Origin: Carex sylvatica | Lineage: Eukaryota > Streptophyta > Magnoliopsida > Poales > Cyperaceae | Reading direction: 5' to 3' | DNA length: 26,520 bases | Assembly (NCBI GenBank): GCA_964058845.1 | Contig: CAXKVR010000690.1 | Coordinates: forward strand, 1 to 26,520 | Shown: positions 8,944 to 19,319 of the stretch, piece after piece | Numbering within the stretch: position 1 is the first letter of the stretch | How the letters are laid out: each line of letters opens with the position of its first letter | The notes under the pieces: model-generated | The model's input: the letters and a program-made list of their open reading frames with translations, nothing else | Database searches by the model: none | Told to the model about the DNA's origin: nothing | Position numbers and translations under genes: made by a program

Positions 8944-9754
8944 AACGTGAAAATTCCATTTTATGCTTCTACTGCCTCTCGTCCGATAAAGTTCATACTA
9001 TCAAATGTCCACGTTCCCGTGGTGCTTGGCTCGAGGGCCCTGCATGCCGCTACTTACTTGCCTCTCATATAAGTCCCGAGATGTATTTCCTTAATCCTGT
9101 TACAAATGATCTGATCGATATCCCTTTTGTTAGTGTAGACGGTGGTGATCGCCCAGACTATATTGGTCCAGATCCAATTGAAGGCGGCGATATTGTGATT
9201 ATCCGGTCATTCAATATGATGGCTTTTTGGCGACCTAAGGCTGACAATTGGGTCAACGTAAACGGGGTCGGCGACAGTAATGTATATTATATGGGACAAT
9301 ACTTCAGCCATGATGATGAAACTGGCTTTATGAATGTTATTGATTTTGCTACCAAAAGATTGGCTTATCAAGTCGCACCACCGAAGGACACAGACCCTTT
9401 TCTAGAGGGTAGCACAATTATAGTCGAGTCAGGAGGAAAGATCCTAAGGTTGTTCCGGCATTATACATACGATGAGCAGTTGCGCTTTGATATATACTGT
9501 CTTTATTCCGGTGATGGTGAAGGGAAACCTTGTTGGGTGAAATTCACTGATATCGGTGACCAAATGATTTTTCTAGAATATAGTGGTGGGTTATCTTTCT
9601 GTGCGAAAAATTTTCTGGATTCAAAGGGAATTGCATTTACTTTGTGAAATACGAGCGATATCTTTGTAGATATGACATAGGAGATGGTACACATGAGGTG
9701 TTGCCTTGCCCTTTTGATTTAATGGGGACTTGGTTTGTGCCAAGTCTGGTATAG
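8937..9754 (+). pseudogene. DUF295 (KIB-type beta-propeller) gene fragment with a frameshift
   Basis: One frame is open from about 8937 through SSDKVHTIKCPRSRGAW, ACRYLLAS, MYFLNPVTNDLIDIP (9081 on) to EYSGGLSFCAKNFLDSKG near 9627. One missing base there (GGAATTGC where GGAAATTGC would restore it) moves the reading to a second frame that continues NCIYFVKYERYLCRYDIGDG and ends TWFVPSLV with TAG at 9752-9754. These are hallmark C-terminal DUF295 blocks (KGNCIYF, DIGDG, W(F)xPSL). In plants this domain usually follows an N-terminal F-box, which is missing here: coding similarity starts where the segmental duplication ends. The low number of lesions suggests a recent loss, or a single sequencing error in an otherwise truncated gene. 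Confidence 0.82.
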
Positions 9755-11409
9755 CTCTCCGATATTAATTATGCATTAAGACTTAAGAGCCAAGTAAGTT
9801 TAAATGAGTACTTATTTAGCTTTTTGTTTAATTTGTTAGAAATTTAGTTTAGTTGTTCTCATCTGCCTTCTTAACTCTTTTAGTGATTGGTGCTTTTGCA
9901 AATTTATTTTTGTATTACAAATTTACCTACTGACTGGTAATACAACAGCTTGGAACTTTACAAATACATTGGTCAATAATCACTGCTGCGAGTTGGGATA
10001 TAATTTATTCCCAGTCAGAGTTATTATATTAGGATTTATTTTCATTCCAACTAATACTCTAATATGGTGAAATTTGATATCTTGTAATCTTTCACCATGA
10101 CCTTGATATGTTGTATGACCAGCTATGATGACCTTAAAAAAAAAGGGTTGCATAGGAGACTTGGCATGTCCATTTATTGGGCCGGTAGAGACAATAAACC
10201 ATTTGATGCTTCAATGTAAATTAACTCTAGACTATTTGGTTTTGGATAACGATAGAGTTTGCTTATACTTTGCCTAAATTCAAAATAATAGCATTTTTAA
10301 TGATGATGAGTGCAATTTGTTGGTGTGTTTGATTACACAGGAGTGAGTTGATATTTTCGAGCACCACAAAAATTAAAAATAATAAGATTTTTTATTTTCA
10401 TGATAATGACAATGATTTCTTATTGGACAGGTAATACCAAGCAGGATATCAAGGAGGATTTCAGAAGTGTTTTTGGGCCTAAAAGGAAATAGCAAGTTAC
10501 TAGTTTGTATAAAAACATATTCCTCTAATATAGTTGTAGTAGCAAGTAAACAGTTTAACAAAAGGTGGATGTTTAGCTTAGTAGATCAAAGTAGGGCTAA
10601 ATTTTGGATATGATAGAAGCCCTAGTAATTTCCAGTTGCTGATGTTTTTTGTGTTTGCAGTTATATTTTGTGTAGGAAGTAATATCGGAGTTAAAAGAAT
10701 AGGTAATATATACGTAAGGTCCTGGACAATCAATTTCTTGAATTAAAACGGGCATCTAATGTTTTTTTTTCAAAAAAAAAAAAAATTGAATTATTTTGTT
10801 GACCATCAATTTCTTGGCTAGATGAATTATTTTGTACAATTTTATATTAGATAAATGAAATATTATCAGATGTATTACCAAATTGTGAATTACTTGTCGG
10901 TTTTGTTGCATGCTTTCCGGTTTTTGATACTCAAGAAGAGAAGTATGAACTGCATTTGTTGTTAAAAAATGCAAGGACAATTCTTCCCTTGAAAACTCAG
11001 ACATGACAACTAATATATTGTCATAAGAAAACAAAAAATCCATATAATATGCATATATCATGGAATAATTACATCACCGCTTGGATGAGTAGATAATGGC
11101 ATTAGTTGATTCGATATTTGGACTACATCAATAGTAAATGTGATAGATTGACATCTGATTTGGTGGTTCTTATTATAATGATTGCAATATCGGAATGAAT
11201 CGACAGTATCTAACTTTAAGGGCTCCACATGGAACTCTTTTTCGACTTTTTTTTACTGGAAGTGGGGACAAATGTTCATTTACAATGGTACCAAATTACA
11301 TCATTAGTTATCATCTACTTAAACTATCAACAGTAAATATATTTCAAACCTACTAAGACACAACAAAGAAAATCACTTTAATTTTTTTGTTCTTATTTTC
11401 TTACTTACT
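9755..11409. other. Intergenic AT-rich stretch, no gene seen
   Basis: It begins with what would be the 3' flank of the DUF295 relic. No splice-linked coding region is visible. A short imperfect direct repeat containing CATCAATTTCTTG-type sequence surrounds the T and A runs near 10725-10840. The segment 10905-11065 has a diverged inverted relative at 13060-13200, listed separately. Confidence 0.5.
10905..11065 (-). repeat. Diverged repeat, inverted relative to 13060-13200
   Basis: Read on the minus strand, ATTCCATGATATATGCATATTA, then TATTAGTT, then GAGTTTTCAAGG...TTGTCCTTG...TTTTTTAAC matches the plus strand at 13060-13165. The six-frame translations also share a pattern (MIYAYYM / MICAYYM and SEFSREELSLHFLT / CELSRTKLPLYFLT), but neither frame is long or conserved enough to be called a gene. 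It is probably an unidentified repeat family. Confidence 0.5.
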
Positions 11410-11671
11410 ATTTCTTCATACATGATTCTAATATTACCAATGATACCAATGCTTTCTTTGCTTCAATTAATTCTTGATAACTTATTTCAATAATAATATA
11501 CATGCTTATATGCATCTCTGTTCAGATGGAAAGGAAAATCTCTCCAGCTTAACCTCCCCTTCCCAAGTAATTACAGTAAACACTGACATAGACCCGATGG
11601 CTTCAATGCGCAAGCTTGTCATTGCCGTCGACCTTTGCATCATGTTCATAGCTGTCAGTGCCATTGGTGGC
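11410..11671 (+). pseudogene. MTP1-like 5' fragment (copy 3, opposite orientation)
   Basis: The segment holds an intron-end-like stretch (about 11465-11525, ending CTCTGTTCAG), an ATG at 11526 (ATGGAAAGGAAA against ATGGAAAACCAA in the intact gene) and coding similarity up to GGIK at 11671. The ATG frame stops after eight codons. In the shifted frame it reads NTDIDP and ASMRKLVIAVDLCIMF, which matches the MTP1 N-terminus and TM1. The part between NIDIDT and RRTSM of the intact gene is missing. It runs on the plus strand, opposite to the intact gene, and breaks off into the inverted repeat at 11672. Confidence 0.8.
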
Positions 11672-12062
11672 ATTAAGATTTTAGATTTCTTCGTGCCAGC
11701 TTTCGTATGTTTCAGTCTATTTCTTTAGTTTTATTATGCTAATTTTCCTGTACATAATTCAAATTTTTAATTGGAAAAGCTATTATTTATTTCATAAGCA
11801 AGTTAAAGTATTAGACTATCTTACTTTACAGAAGCACTGAAAAGTTTGTTTAAACCTTCTTGTTGAATTGTTAATATGACATTCAAATGCAAAATAAATC
11901 AGAGCTCCTGTAAAGAAAGTCTAACATTCAACTGGCTTGTGAAATAAATAATGGCTTTTTCAATTAAAAATTTGAACTATGTACAGGAAAATTAGCATAA
12001 TAAAATTACAGAAATAGAATGAAACATACGAAAGCTGGCACGAAGAAATGTAGAATCTTAAT
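11672..12062. repeat. Long hairpin: inverted repeat of MTP1 leader/intron-like sequence
   Basis: The left arm (11672-11840) and right arm (11899-12062) are inverse copies around a 58-bp spacer. Shared blocks include TTCTTCGTGCCAGCTTTCGT, ATTATGCTAATTTTCCTGTA and TTCAAATTTTTAATTG. Mismatches and small indels are scattered, and I estimate well over 80% pairing. Part of each arm resembles the minus strand at about 2266-2345, spanning the inferred MTP1 leader end and intron start. The sequence just outside the right arm (12063-12110) also resembles the MTP1 leader. I see no transposon-type target duplication, so an inverted duplication of gene sequence is more likely than a MITE. Confidence 0.85.
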
Positions 12063-12110
12063 AATAGAGAAAGGGAGGGGGGAGATTGGTGTCAAATCAA
12101 TGGAGAAGGT
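12063..12110 (-). pseudogene. MTP1 leader-like fragment next to the hairpin
   Basis: AGAGAAAGGGAGGGGGGAG and the following GATTGG...TCAA...CAATG.AGAAGG match the diverged sequence at about 2345-2390 upstream of the intact gene. Together with 11410-11671 this shows that a third MTP1 5' end was broken and rearranged here. A further short echo (CTATGTACAGGAATACAAGC) lies near 12190-12225. Confidence 0.6.
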
Positions 12111-12976
12111 GGAACCTTGTTGTGAAAAGCACAGAGAATTAAGTGGAAAGAACTATGTACAAGGCAAACAGAGCATGCCGGAAAAATGGAACTATGTACA
12201 GGAATACAAGCATAATAAAATTAAAGGAAGAGTGATATTTATAGAGGAAGGCATAGATAAAATCAAATAATTGGGAATTAATTGATCTACTGCTTTAGAC
12301 TCCTGGTGCATAATTTTATAGCGTCAGATACAAGGACACAACAAACTCTTGTACAATTTGGACCATTGCAGTTATTGGAGATTTTTTATTTTGTTTGTGA
12401 ATTAAAACAAATAAAAATGCTGTTAAAAAAAAAAACATATATCAACAGTAGAAAAGTTAATTTTGAGAAAGAATATAACATGCTTTACAATGCACAGGCC
12501 TTCTGTGGTTCATGATCTTACGCCGTCAGATTCATACAGTTATTGTATTACTAATTTATCATATTTTATGTCTAACCTGATTATGGTTTTGGTTCTGAAT
12601 ATCATGTATGCTCAAAACTGTTCTTATAGGAGATCATTAATCTAATTAATTTGGGTTAATTAATCAACATTTAACAGCCTTGTAAACCCAAAGAAAAAAA
12701 TACTAGTCTTTTGGGCTAATTTATATTCAACATCATTTACATCATATGAAGTTTTATTTGCTCATTTGAAACAGAAGTTTAACAACCCCTAATTTATATA
12801 TATCTTTACAGTGAAATTAATTATCATTAACAAGTTGATTCGTTGTTTTGTGCAATAGAATTGCTGTAATAAAAGAATTTATGTGTTGAAGAATTCTCTT
12901 TAGTGGATTTAATATCTTTGTACTTGATATGTGTACGTAGTACTCAAAATTATTTGTTGTCCTTGTGGAATCAATG

Positions 12977-13005
12977 ACATGTGATGTAGTTATTCCATCA
13001 CATGT
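12977..13005. repeat. Short perfect palindrome, 10-bp stem with 9-base loop
   Basis: ACATGTGATG and CATCACATGT flank TAGTTATTC. The motif GTAGTTATTCCAT recurs about 80 bp downstream (near 13060), so this is a small local duplication that forms a hairpin. No role is evident. Confidence 0.55.
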
Positions 13006-13059
13006 TGTATCAGATTTGAATTATACAATTGTACTTCAAATATAAACATGGCTTTCTGT

Positions 13060-13200
13060 CATGTAGTTATTCCATGATATGTGCATATTACATGACAAAA
13101 TGTATTAGTTCCATGTGTGAGTTGTCAAGGACAAAATTGCCCTTGTACTTTTTAACTCAAATTTTGTGTTTGTCCATAAGAAGTTTGAATTGCATGTCCA
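13060..13200 (+). repeat. Diverged repeat, partner of 10905-11065
   Basis: This is the plus-strand copy of the inverted pair described at 10905-11065. The clearest blocks are ATTCCATGATATGTGCATAT and GAGTTGTCAAGGACAAAATT followed by CCTTG and TTTTTAAC. Confidence 0.5.
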
Positions 13201-13924
13201 TTACGAATTTCAAAGCTGTCACCTCGCCTACTGTTGCTAGTTGCTACCGACACTGGATGATGTGGATTAGAATTTGTCAAGTGAAAAGGTCTAATTCTAC
13301 ATAACATTTAACTGAGTCAAGTGGCACACTCATTGTAGAATATATGGCTACGAGAAACCAGCCAGTCAAATTGAAAATGGACTTCTTCTCTAAAAAACAA
13401 AGAATTAATAGCAAAAGATGATTGACAGTGAAAGGTAATTTATGAAGATGCCATCTTCCCATATCAATAAATTTTGCACTGTTCAACTATTGTTTACAAA
13501 TTAGACCAAGTAAGAGAAAGACGGTGAGTGCTTCAATCTTAAAATTAGCTCTCAAATTAGTCTCAATCAACAATTTGGTATTGATCATTCAGGTAAAGAT
13601 AGATTCTGTCAGGCAAAATAGTCCCCCAAAAAAATTCTTCCAAAGCTCCAGACATATTACAAAATTTCTTCCCTCATAACTTGGAAATATAAAATACACC
13701 AGAAAGCTCCAGATAATATTGTATTACTTATTCTACAATTTCAGTACCATACATGTCCATTAGGTGAAGTACATGTTCAAAAACTTATTTTTTTCAACAT
13801 TCACAACTATAAAGCAATATACATTACAAAACCTATCAACATCAGATGTATGTCGTAATCGAAGTAATTAAAAAACTTGCTAGTTTTTTAGTTCTTTTTT
13901 TTATTATGTACAAACCACATATTT

Positions 13925-15802
13925 CTATTTCATGCTTGGATCAGCTGAACTGATTTGAATTCGAATTACCTCATGAACTGCACCACGGTTAAGCATAGCC
14001 AGAATTGGCCCTTCCTTAGATGTAGTTAGCTCCGCCAGAGAGACTTTCCGGGTGTAATTTTCATCCCGCAAACGAAACCCGTGTATCCACCGGCCCACCT
14101 TTAACCAGCTCAGGCGTACTTGGCGGCTTGCCACCTGGCACTTTATGAGTGCTTCCAATGCTTCTTCAGGCTACGATTTCATCAATTATATAAATATTCA
14201 GTGAGAAGCATCACAATTAAGCTTTCTAGATTACTTTGTTGCATAATTGCAACTCAAGCTAGGCTGCTTGAGAGCCCAATATATTTTTTTATATCTTCCA
14301 ATATATAAAATTACAAAATTGGTACCAGTACTGGTACATTCGGTCAGAACAGATACAACAAAATTGTATCTTCAAAACAACATTGCAAGGACATCTAGAA
14401 TCTGGAATTTTACATTGTAAAAATACAATATAGAACCACTTTTATATTTCCTTTTTATTTCATGAACTGGTGCTGATTATGAGGGCTTATTGGGGCTATT
14501 AGCATGCTCAATTAGATGCTACATATTTCAACATATGGCCAAATACTGCTAAGTTTGATTCCTTTTAATGAGCTTAATTTACTATATTGAACAAAAATTA
14601 TCCAAGAAAATTACAAGTGGAAAAATCATCTTACCGGTACATGTAGGTACAAGATTGAGTAGTGCAATCCAATGAGATTTACCAGAACACCGAGCTCTGG
14701 TCTGAATAGAAATAGCCGCACATCTTCAAACTCAAGATGAAGAGCACTCAACTTTTTTATCGCACCTAAATAATTTGTTACTTCAAGAGAACTGAGTGGG
14801 GCCTGCTGATAGATTTCATGTATGATAGAGGATGTTTCATGTGCTACTGCTTTGTGGGATTCTATGTACAGAGCCTTCCAATCCTGCAAAAAAATAAACG
14901 GAGATTTCAAACAAGGCATTATCTGTTTTTTTTTTTAATGAAATTTCTTGATTTGAGGCGATAAATGTCAATGCACAACCTCCACAATTGTATCTGAACC
15001 CAAATTAAGACCAAATTAAAACTCCGACATATCCCTGTTTACTCCTATAAATCTTCAGCTATCATTAAGCAATGGCTAAAATTTAGAACATGAGATACGG
15101 AACCAATTACAGTTCAATTTAAATTCAACTTTTAGTTAAAATTTTATTCCCCAAATTGACAAGAAACTAATTTTACTCAGCTAGTTCAATTTTGCAATCG
15201 TTCCTTGCTTTATTGCTGATTTAACCAAATTTGATTGAAACACCAAGAAAAAACTTAGAAAAAAATTACAAGAACGAAACCAAATATATAGCTATAACTG
15301 CAATTAATAGTTATAAAAATTGGCATGAACCTTTGAAGAAAAGTGGGATACCTTTATTTGAACTTAGCTATAAGAATTATGAAATTATCCTCAATCTATA
15401 GTTCACTGACCTCAGGAGGATGCAGTTGAGTAGGCTCGGTACCAGCAAACGTGGAGCGATTCAGTGAAGCCACGTCAGCGTGAGGCCACCTGCGCCTGAA
15501 CAGGTGGGCCCATACACTATTAGAGAAGCACAAACCGCGCCAGAAACAACAACAGCTACCAAGCGAGCACACATCCCTTACCTTCCCTTCCCAAAAAAAA
15601 AGGGTCTCAAAATTATATTAAAATTCATTTAATTCAGCAAAAATATAATTTCTAAAAGTTTTACCCTTTACTAACTAATCTTATTAATTCGATAGATATA
15701 CAACATGCATATTGGGTTTTTTTTTTTTTTTTTGAAAGAAAGTACCTCGAGGAGAGAGATGATTGTTAGTGCTACGTCACGAAGGAGCGGGTCAGAGCAC
15801 AT
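13925..15802 (-). CDS. F-box protein, four exons, 240 aa
   Basis: Exons on the minus strand: 15746-15802 (19 codons, MCSDPLLRDVALTIISLLE), 15411-15581 (57 codons), 14635-14883 (83 codons) and 13925-14170 (81 codons plus stop). All introns are phase 0 with GT/AG ends: GAG|GTACTT, AAG|GTAAGG, GAG|GTCAGT, GCAG|GATTGG, CCG|GTAAGA and GTAG|CCTGAA. Residues of about 5-52 form an F-box that ends in VWAHLFRRRWP, with hydrophobic LTIISLLEVRDVCSLGS before it. F-box proteins bind SKP1 and select targets for SCF ubiquitin ligases. After it come DWKALYIESHK (77 on) and a mixed alpha/beta-looking region with LFLFRPELGVLVNLIGLHY and VSWLKVG-like segments. I see no LRR, Kelch or WD repeats, so the target-binding part belongs to no class I recognise. 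An unusual CCC run occurs at 29-31. The exon structure is internally consistent; the function beyond the F-box is unknown. Confidence 0.85.
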
Positions 15803-16027
15803 CTTAAATTCTTCTGAAACAAACCAGAGAGGGTAATTCGATCAAATTTGATTTCTTTGACAAGAAGATTATTAAAAGGTTGGTTTTCTAATGGAAAGAG
15901 TGAGCATTCGGTGTTTCAATTTGACAAGAAATACAGGAGAGGACACGAGAAAAAAAAACGGCACAAGAAGACAAAAGTGAATGGTTTTGGGCTTGGCGCC
16001 TTGACGGATAAGACCCGCCTTTAATAT
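15803..16027 (-). promoter_or_regulatory. Upstream region of the F-box gene
   Basis: This flank precedes the ATG at 15802. I see no clear TATA box. It includes one copy of a local repeat (GACGGATAAGACCCGCCTTT, about 15998-16022) that recurs near 16551-16571 and, in part, near 16690. Confidence 0.35.
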
Positions 16028-16600
16028 GAATGAGTATCCTCTGAGGTATCTCTTATTTTGAGTAACCGACGTGTCCGGTTTTTATTCGGAGATAGCATGG
16101 GGGCAAGTATTATTTGAACTTTGAGATTTGTGCAGAACGTAGTTGGACTGTTGAAAACTTGAAATTTTTCCATAAAGTCACGCACCATATGAGTTATCTC
16201 AGAGGATGCGAATTCTTTAATACTTCGATACCGAATACTAGAATTTTGAGATTCCAATATTCATTACTCTACAGTCTAAAGTGTAGCATGTCAAACAGTG
16301 ATCAAAATAAGAAGGTAACACAGTTATCTGCATGGAAGTTTGTGCAGAAAAACGAAAATAAAATGAGAAAGGGCAGGTGTGATGTCAGCGAGTTTTCTCT
16401 CCTTTATGTAGCAGTTCGTGTGGTAGGCCAGAGAAAGAAGGCACTGACAAATCGTAGCGTACAAAATGAGCCAGCATATTCTTCTACATATAATATGGAA
16501 CAAACAATCCGACCATAGACGCGTGTCACGAGTGGGGGCTTTGACGCCTGACGGATAGGACCCGCCTTTAATACTTCGATATCGAATGCTGCCTACAGCC
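15990..16600. repeat. Direct repeat pair around GACGGATAxGACCCGCCTTT
   Basis: The first copy (about 15993-16022, continuing at 16215-16240 after the MITE) and the second (about 16540-16592) share GACGGATA(A/G)GACCCGCC, TTTAATACTTCGAT and CGAAT(A/G)CT. A third partial copy, AGGACCCGCCTTTTATTAC, is near 16694. Between the first two copies lies about 320 bp of unrecognised sequence with a 134-codon open frame that I do not call as a gene. Confidence 0.6.
16028..16214. mobile_element. Small MITE-like insertion with about 9-bp target duplication
   Basis: The ends carry imperfect inverted repeats, G(T)ATCCTCTGAGGTATCTC at left and GAGTTATCTCAGAGGATGC at right. CTTTAATAT at 16019-16027 and CTTTAATAC at 16215-16223 flank it. 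A related uninterrupted sequence, CCCGCCTTTAATACTTCGAT, exists at about 16561-16580, so the insertion can be read against an empty site. A duplication of about 9 bp would fit a Mutator-type element. The exact ends are uncertain by a few bases. Confidence 0.7.
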
Positions 16601-17917
16601 TACGGGTTTCTTTCTAATCAAAAAAAAAAAAAAAGAGAGAACTAAACAATAATAAAAAATTAATATATAAAATATAAAACATTACGTAACATAGGACCCG
16701 CCTTTTATTACAGCTTTACCTAACATTAATGTTCTATATGAGAAAATAGTTTTATTGATTGATTGATCATATTGTTATAATGCTAGCCGTTGAGGCCATC
16801 TCTTTCATTTTTGGCAAGTATCGGAAGTAGGAAAGGAAGTTTGAATAGTGTATAGTATAAGTACAAGTGAATTATTTGAGATTGATTTGGTGGTATCAAA
16901 AGTTTGTAATTCAGAAATAATTCATATATAATTTGAGATTGATTTGTAATTATTTGAATTAGACATTTCAGTTCCACAGGAGAAAAAAAAATTAGAAAAA
17001 ATTCACAAATAATTCGTAAATTTTTTAAAAATTTTTATAAAATTTCTAAATTTTAACAAATAATTCGGTGTTCAATACGTCATCACCAAAAAAAAATTCA
17101 CTAATAACTCACGAAAATGTGACAATAGTGTATTGTGTATTTGGTAAAAGTTGCACTAGGGTCCACTAAATGTTTCCAAATCTAATTATCTGTATTTTGT
17201 TATTAATCTTCGACACTACCTCCAATTTCTGTATTCTAAAAAAATTTTCAGACCCAAGTCTTATTTGACCTAGACTAATCATTATTTCTTTTTTTCTTTT
17301 TTTTTCTTTTTAAAAAAAAACATATGTTATTATGTTGTAAAAATAAATTTGTTCATACATATTATAATTTGTAAGAAACTTTCAATGCAGCACATCAACA
17401 GCTCAGCTGCAGATGTACTTACCTATATACATTACAATCTGCAGATATACTTATCTATACCCATCACAGATAAATCATATATCTGGATTGATAATAATTA
17501 AAATTTATAAGTTTTTTTTTATTATTTTTTTAATTTCTAAGTTAATTTCACAATTAAATTTGCTAACTTGGTTATTTTGTACATATGATTTAAAATAGAG
17601 AGAAATGATCTATTGTAATGATTGGTTGAATATGTTATGTTTAATTTAAAATACTAGATTTCATCTAAATAATAACCGAATTATGTCAAACTTTTTTTTT
17701 TAGTTCATATATATGAATTGAAATAATATTTGATTGTAGTTCGAATTCCACATATTTTTAAACTCCTTTTAGAAATATTAATTTATTATAGCAAAACAGA
17801 TGAATATAAATTAAAGCAATAAAATATAAGAACTTGTGGAGACTTAATAATCATCATTTAATTTTAGCAACCTGTCGTCAATCAGTCCACATCTCCAAAT
17901 AAGCTATCTAACATTAG
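16600..17917. other. AT-rich intergenic stretch, no gene seen
   Basis: Long A and T runs and low-complexity sequence. I found no coding region, no paired terminal repeats and no RNA gene. The last eight bases (17910-17917) are the left target duplication of the hAT element. Confidence 0.5.
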
Positions 17918-19311
17918 TAGGGGTGAAAACGGAGCGGATTCGGAGCGGATAATGCTGATATAAAATCCGTATCCGCCTTTAAATGAGCAGATACGGATGT
18001 TAAAATTCAAAATCAAATCCACCTTAAATGGATACGAATACGGAGCAGATAATCTATGAATACCGATACAAAATAAATAATTATCAAATAATTGAGTCGT
18101 ATGAATAATTCATTTATATAATATAATATAAATATTATAATTAAAACATACTTTATTTTTAGTAATAAAAAAAACAAAAAGAAAAAAATACTGATGAGGT
18201 TTGAAAGTGGAGCTGAGTTGGTTTCAAACTAAATCAAAAGGTGTGAAATGTGGGGACTGTTGGCTTTTGGGAGCTCTCGACTTATCTATTTGACTAGATT
18301 TACAAAACATATATAATTGTATTTTACAGTTTTTCTCTTGAGTATCTGTGCAGGTTCATGACAAGTCGTTGTTGCTTGTGCACTACAACTTCAATATACA
18401 CAATCAATCTCAAGCTTAGTCAATCAATCAACTAACTCCTAGAGTGATCATGTGTGATCGAATCATTTACTACTTCGAACTTTGTGCTCATCTTGCAATC
18501 CTTGAAGTCCTTGCGATTCGGATTGTCCTGTTAGGACCGTGTGACTTTCCAGAAAAATTGTAAGGGCTCACCGGTTCCACCTTGTACTCCTTTCTCATTG
18601 GGTAAAGAAAGACTCTCCTTCTAGAAGGTTGCAAACCCCGGAGACGTAGACGTTAGTGCCGAATTTCGTAAACAACTCTCATGTCAAGTGTCTCTAAATT
18701 ATACTATTTATTTTATTTACTTTACATTTAGTTTAGGATAAAGTTATTCTAGTTTTTGTCAAAAATAACTTATAGACACATTGGAATATTATTACTTAGA
18801 CTAAAAATATAAAAATGCCTATTCACCCCCCTTCCCTCCCTCTAGGTGCCTTTGAGACCAACAGGGACAAGTAACGGAAATAGAAAGAAATAAAAAAATA
18901 AATCAAACATGGGTGGCAGGCAAGAAATAAGTAGCAGCACGTGGGACTTCATATAGCGGAGAGTATAAAAAAACAAAGTCCATTCCAGAATCAAAACATT
19001 GTTCTCTTTAGTCCCACGAGATTATTGAAAAAAAATCCATAACTATATAACCATCCGCTTCAGCAGCTAGGATTGATAGTGCGCAAAAAGCGGGACAAAA
19101 AATTGTAATTACGGATTCGGATAACATGGATATCAGCTCCATTTTCCAATTAGCAACCGAACCCGAATTCGTTTCTGGATCTGTATGTTGTAATAAAATA
19201 ATTATCCGTATTCGATTCGCTGAATTATCTAGATTCGATTATTCGAATTCGGGTTCAGTTCGGATACGGTGCAGATTAGGTCGGAGTTTACCGAATCCGT
19301 TTTCACCCCTG
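17918..19311. mobile_element. Non-autonomous hAT-type element, interrupted by a solo LTR
   Basis: The left end is TAGGGGTGAAAACGGAGC and the right end TCCGTTTTCACCCCTG, giving inverted ends (T/C)AGGGGTGAAAACGGA. Eight-base flanks AACATTAG (17910-17917) and AACATTAC (19312-19319) match at 7 of 8, as expected for hAT. Subterminal regions on both sides are full of CGGATTCGGAT-type motifs in opposing orientation. No transposase frame is present. Without the nested LTR and its extra 5 bp the element is about 783 bp. Confidence 0.9.
18258..18863. mobile_element. Solo LTR (606 bp) nested in the hAT element
   Basis: It starts TGTTGGCTTTTGGG and ends TTGAGACCAACA, a 6-bp TGTTGG/CCAACA terminal pair. 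The five bases GGGAC occur immediately before (18253-18257) and after (18864-18868), a perfect LTR-type target duplication. There is no internal domain, so it is either a solo LTR left by recombination or a very small element. A pyrimidine-rich CACCCCCCTTCCCTCCCTC stretch near the 3' end suggests plus-strand orientation. It inserted after the hAT element did. Confidence 0.92.
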
Positions 19312-19319
19312 AACATTAC

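Larger units (their letters stand above)
12111..13924. other. Intergenic AT-rich stretch, no gene seen
   Basis: Several open frames of 60-90 codons occur, but none has a recognisable motif or splice context. The segment holds the second copy of a diverged repeat (13060-13200) and a perfect 10-bp stem (12977-13005). The right end is the 3' flank of the F-box gene, with several AATAAA-like signals on the minus strand, the nearest being 13900-13905. Confidence 0.45.

Noticed and set aside
12019..12270. 83-codon open frame after the hairpin
   Set aside because: It overlaps the hairpin arm and the MTP1 leader-like fragment, and the frame is incidental.
16114..16518. 134-codon open frame between direct repeats
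   Set aside because: It crosses the MITE end and has no recognisable motif or conserved pattern.
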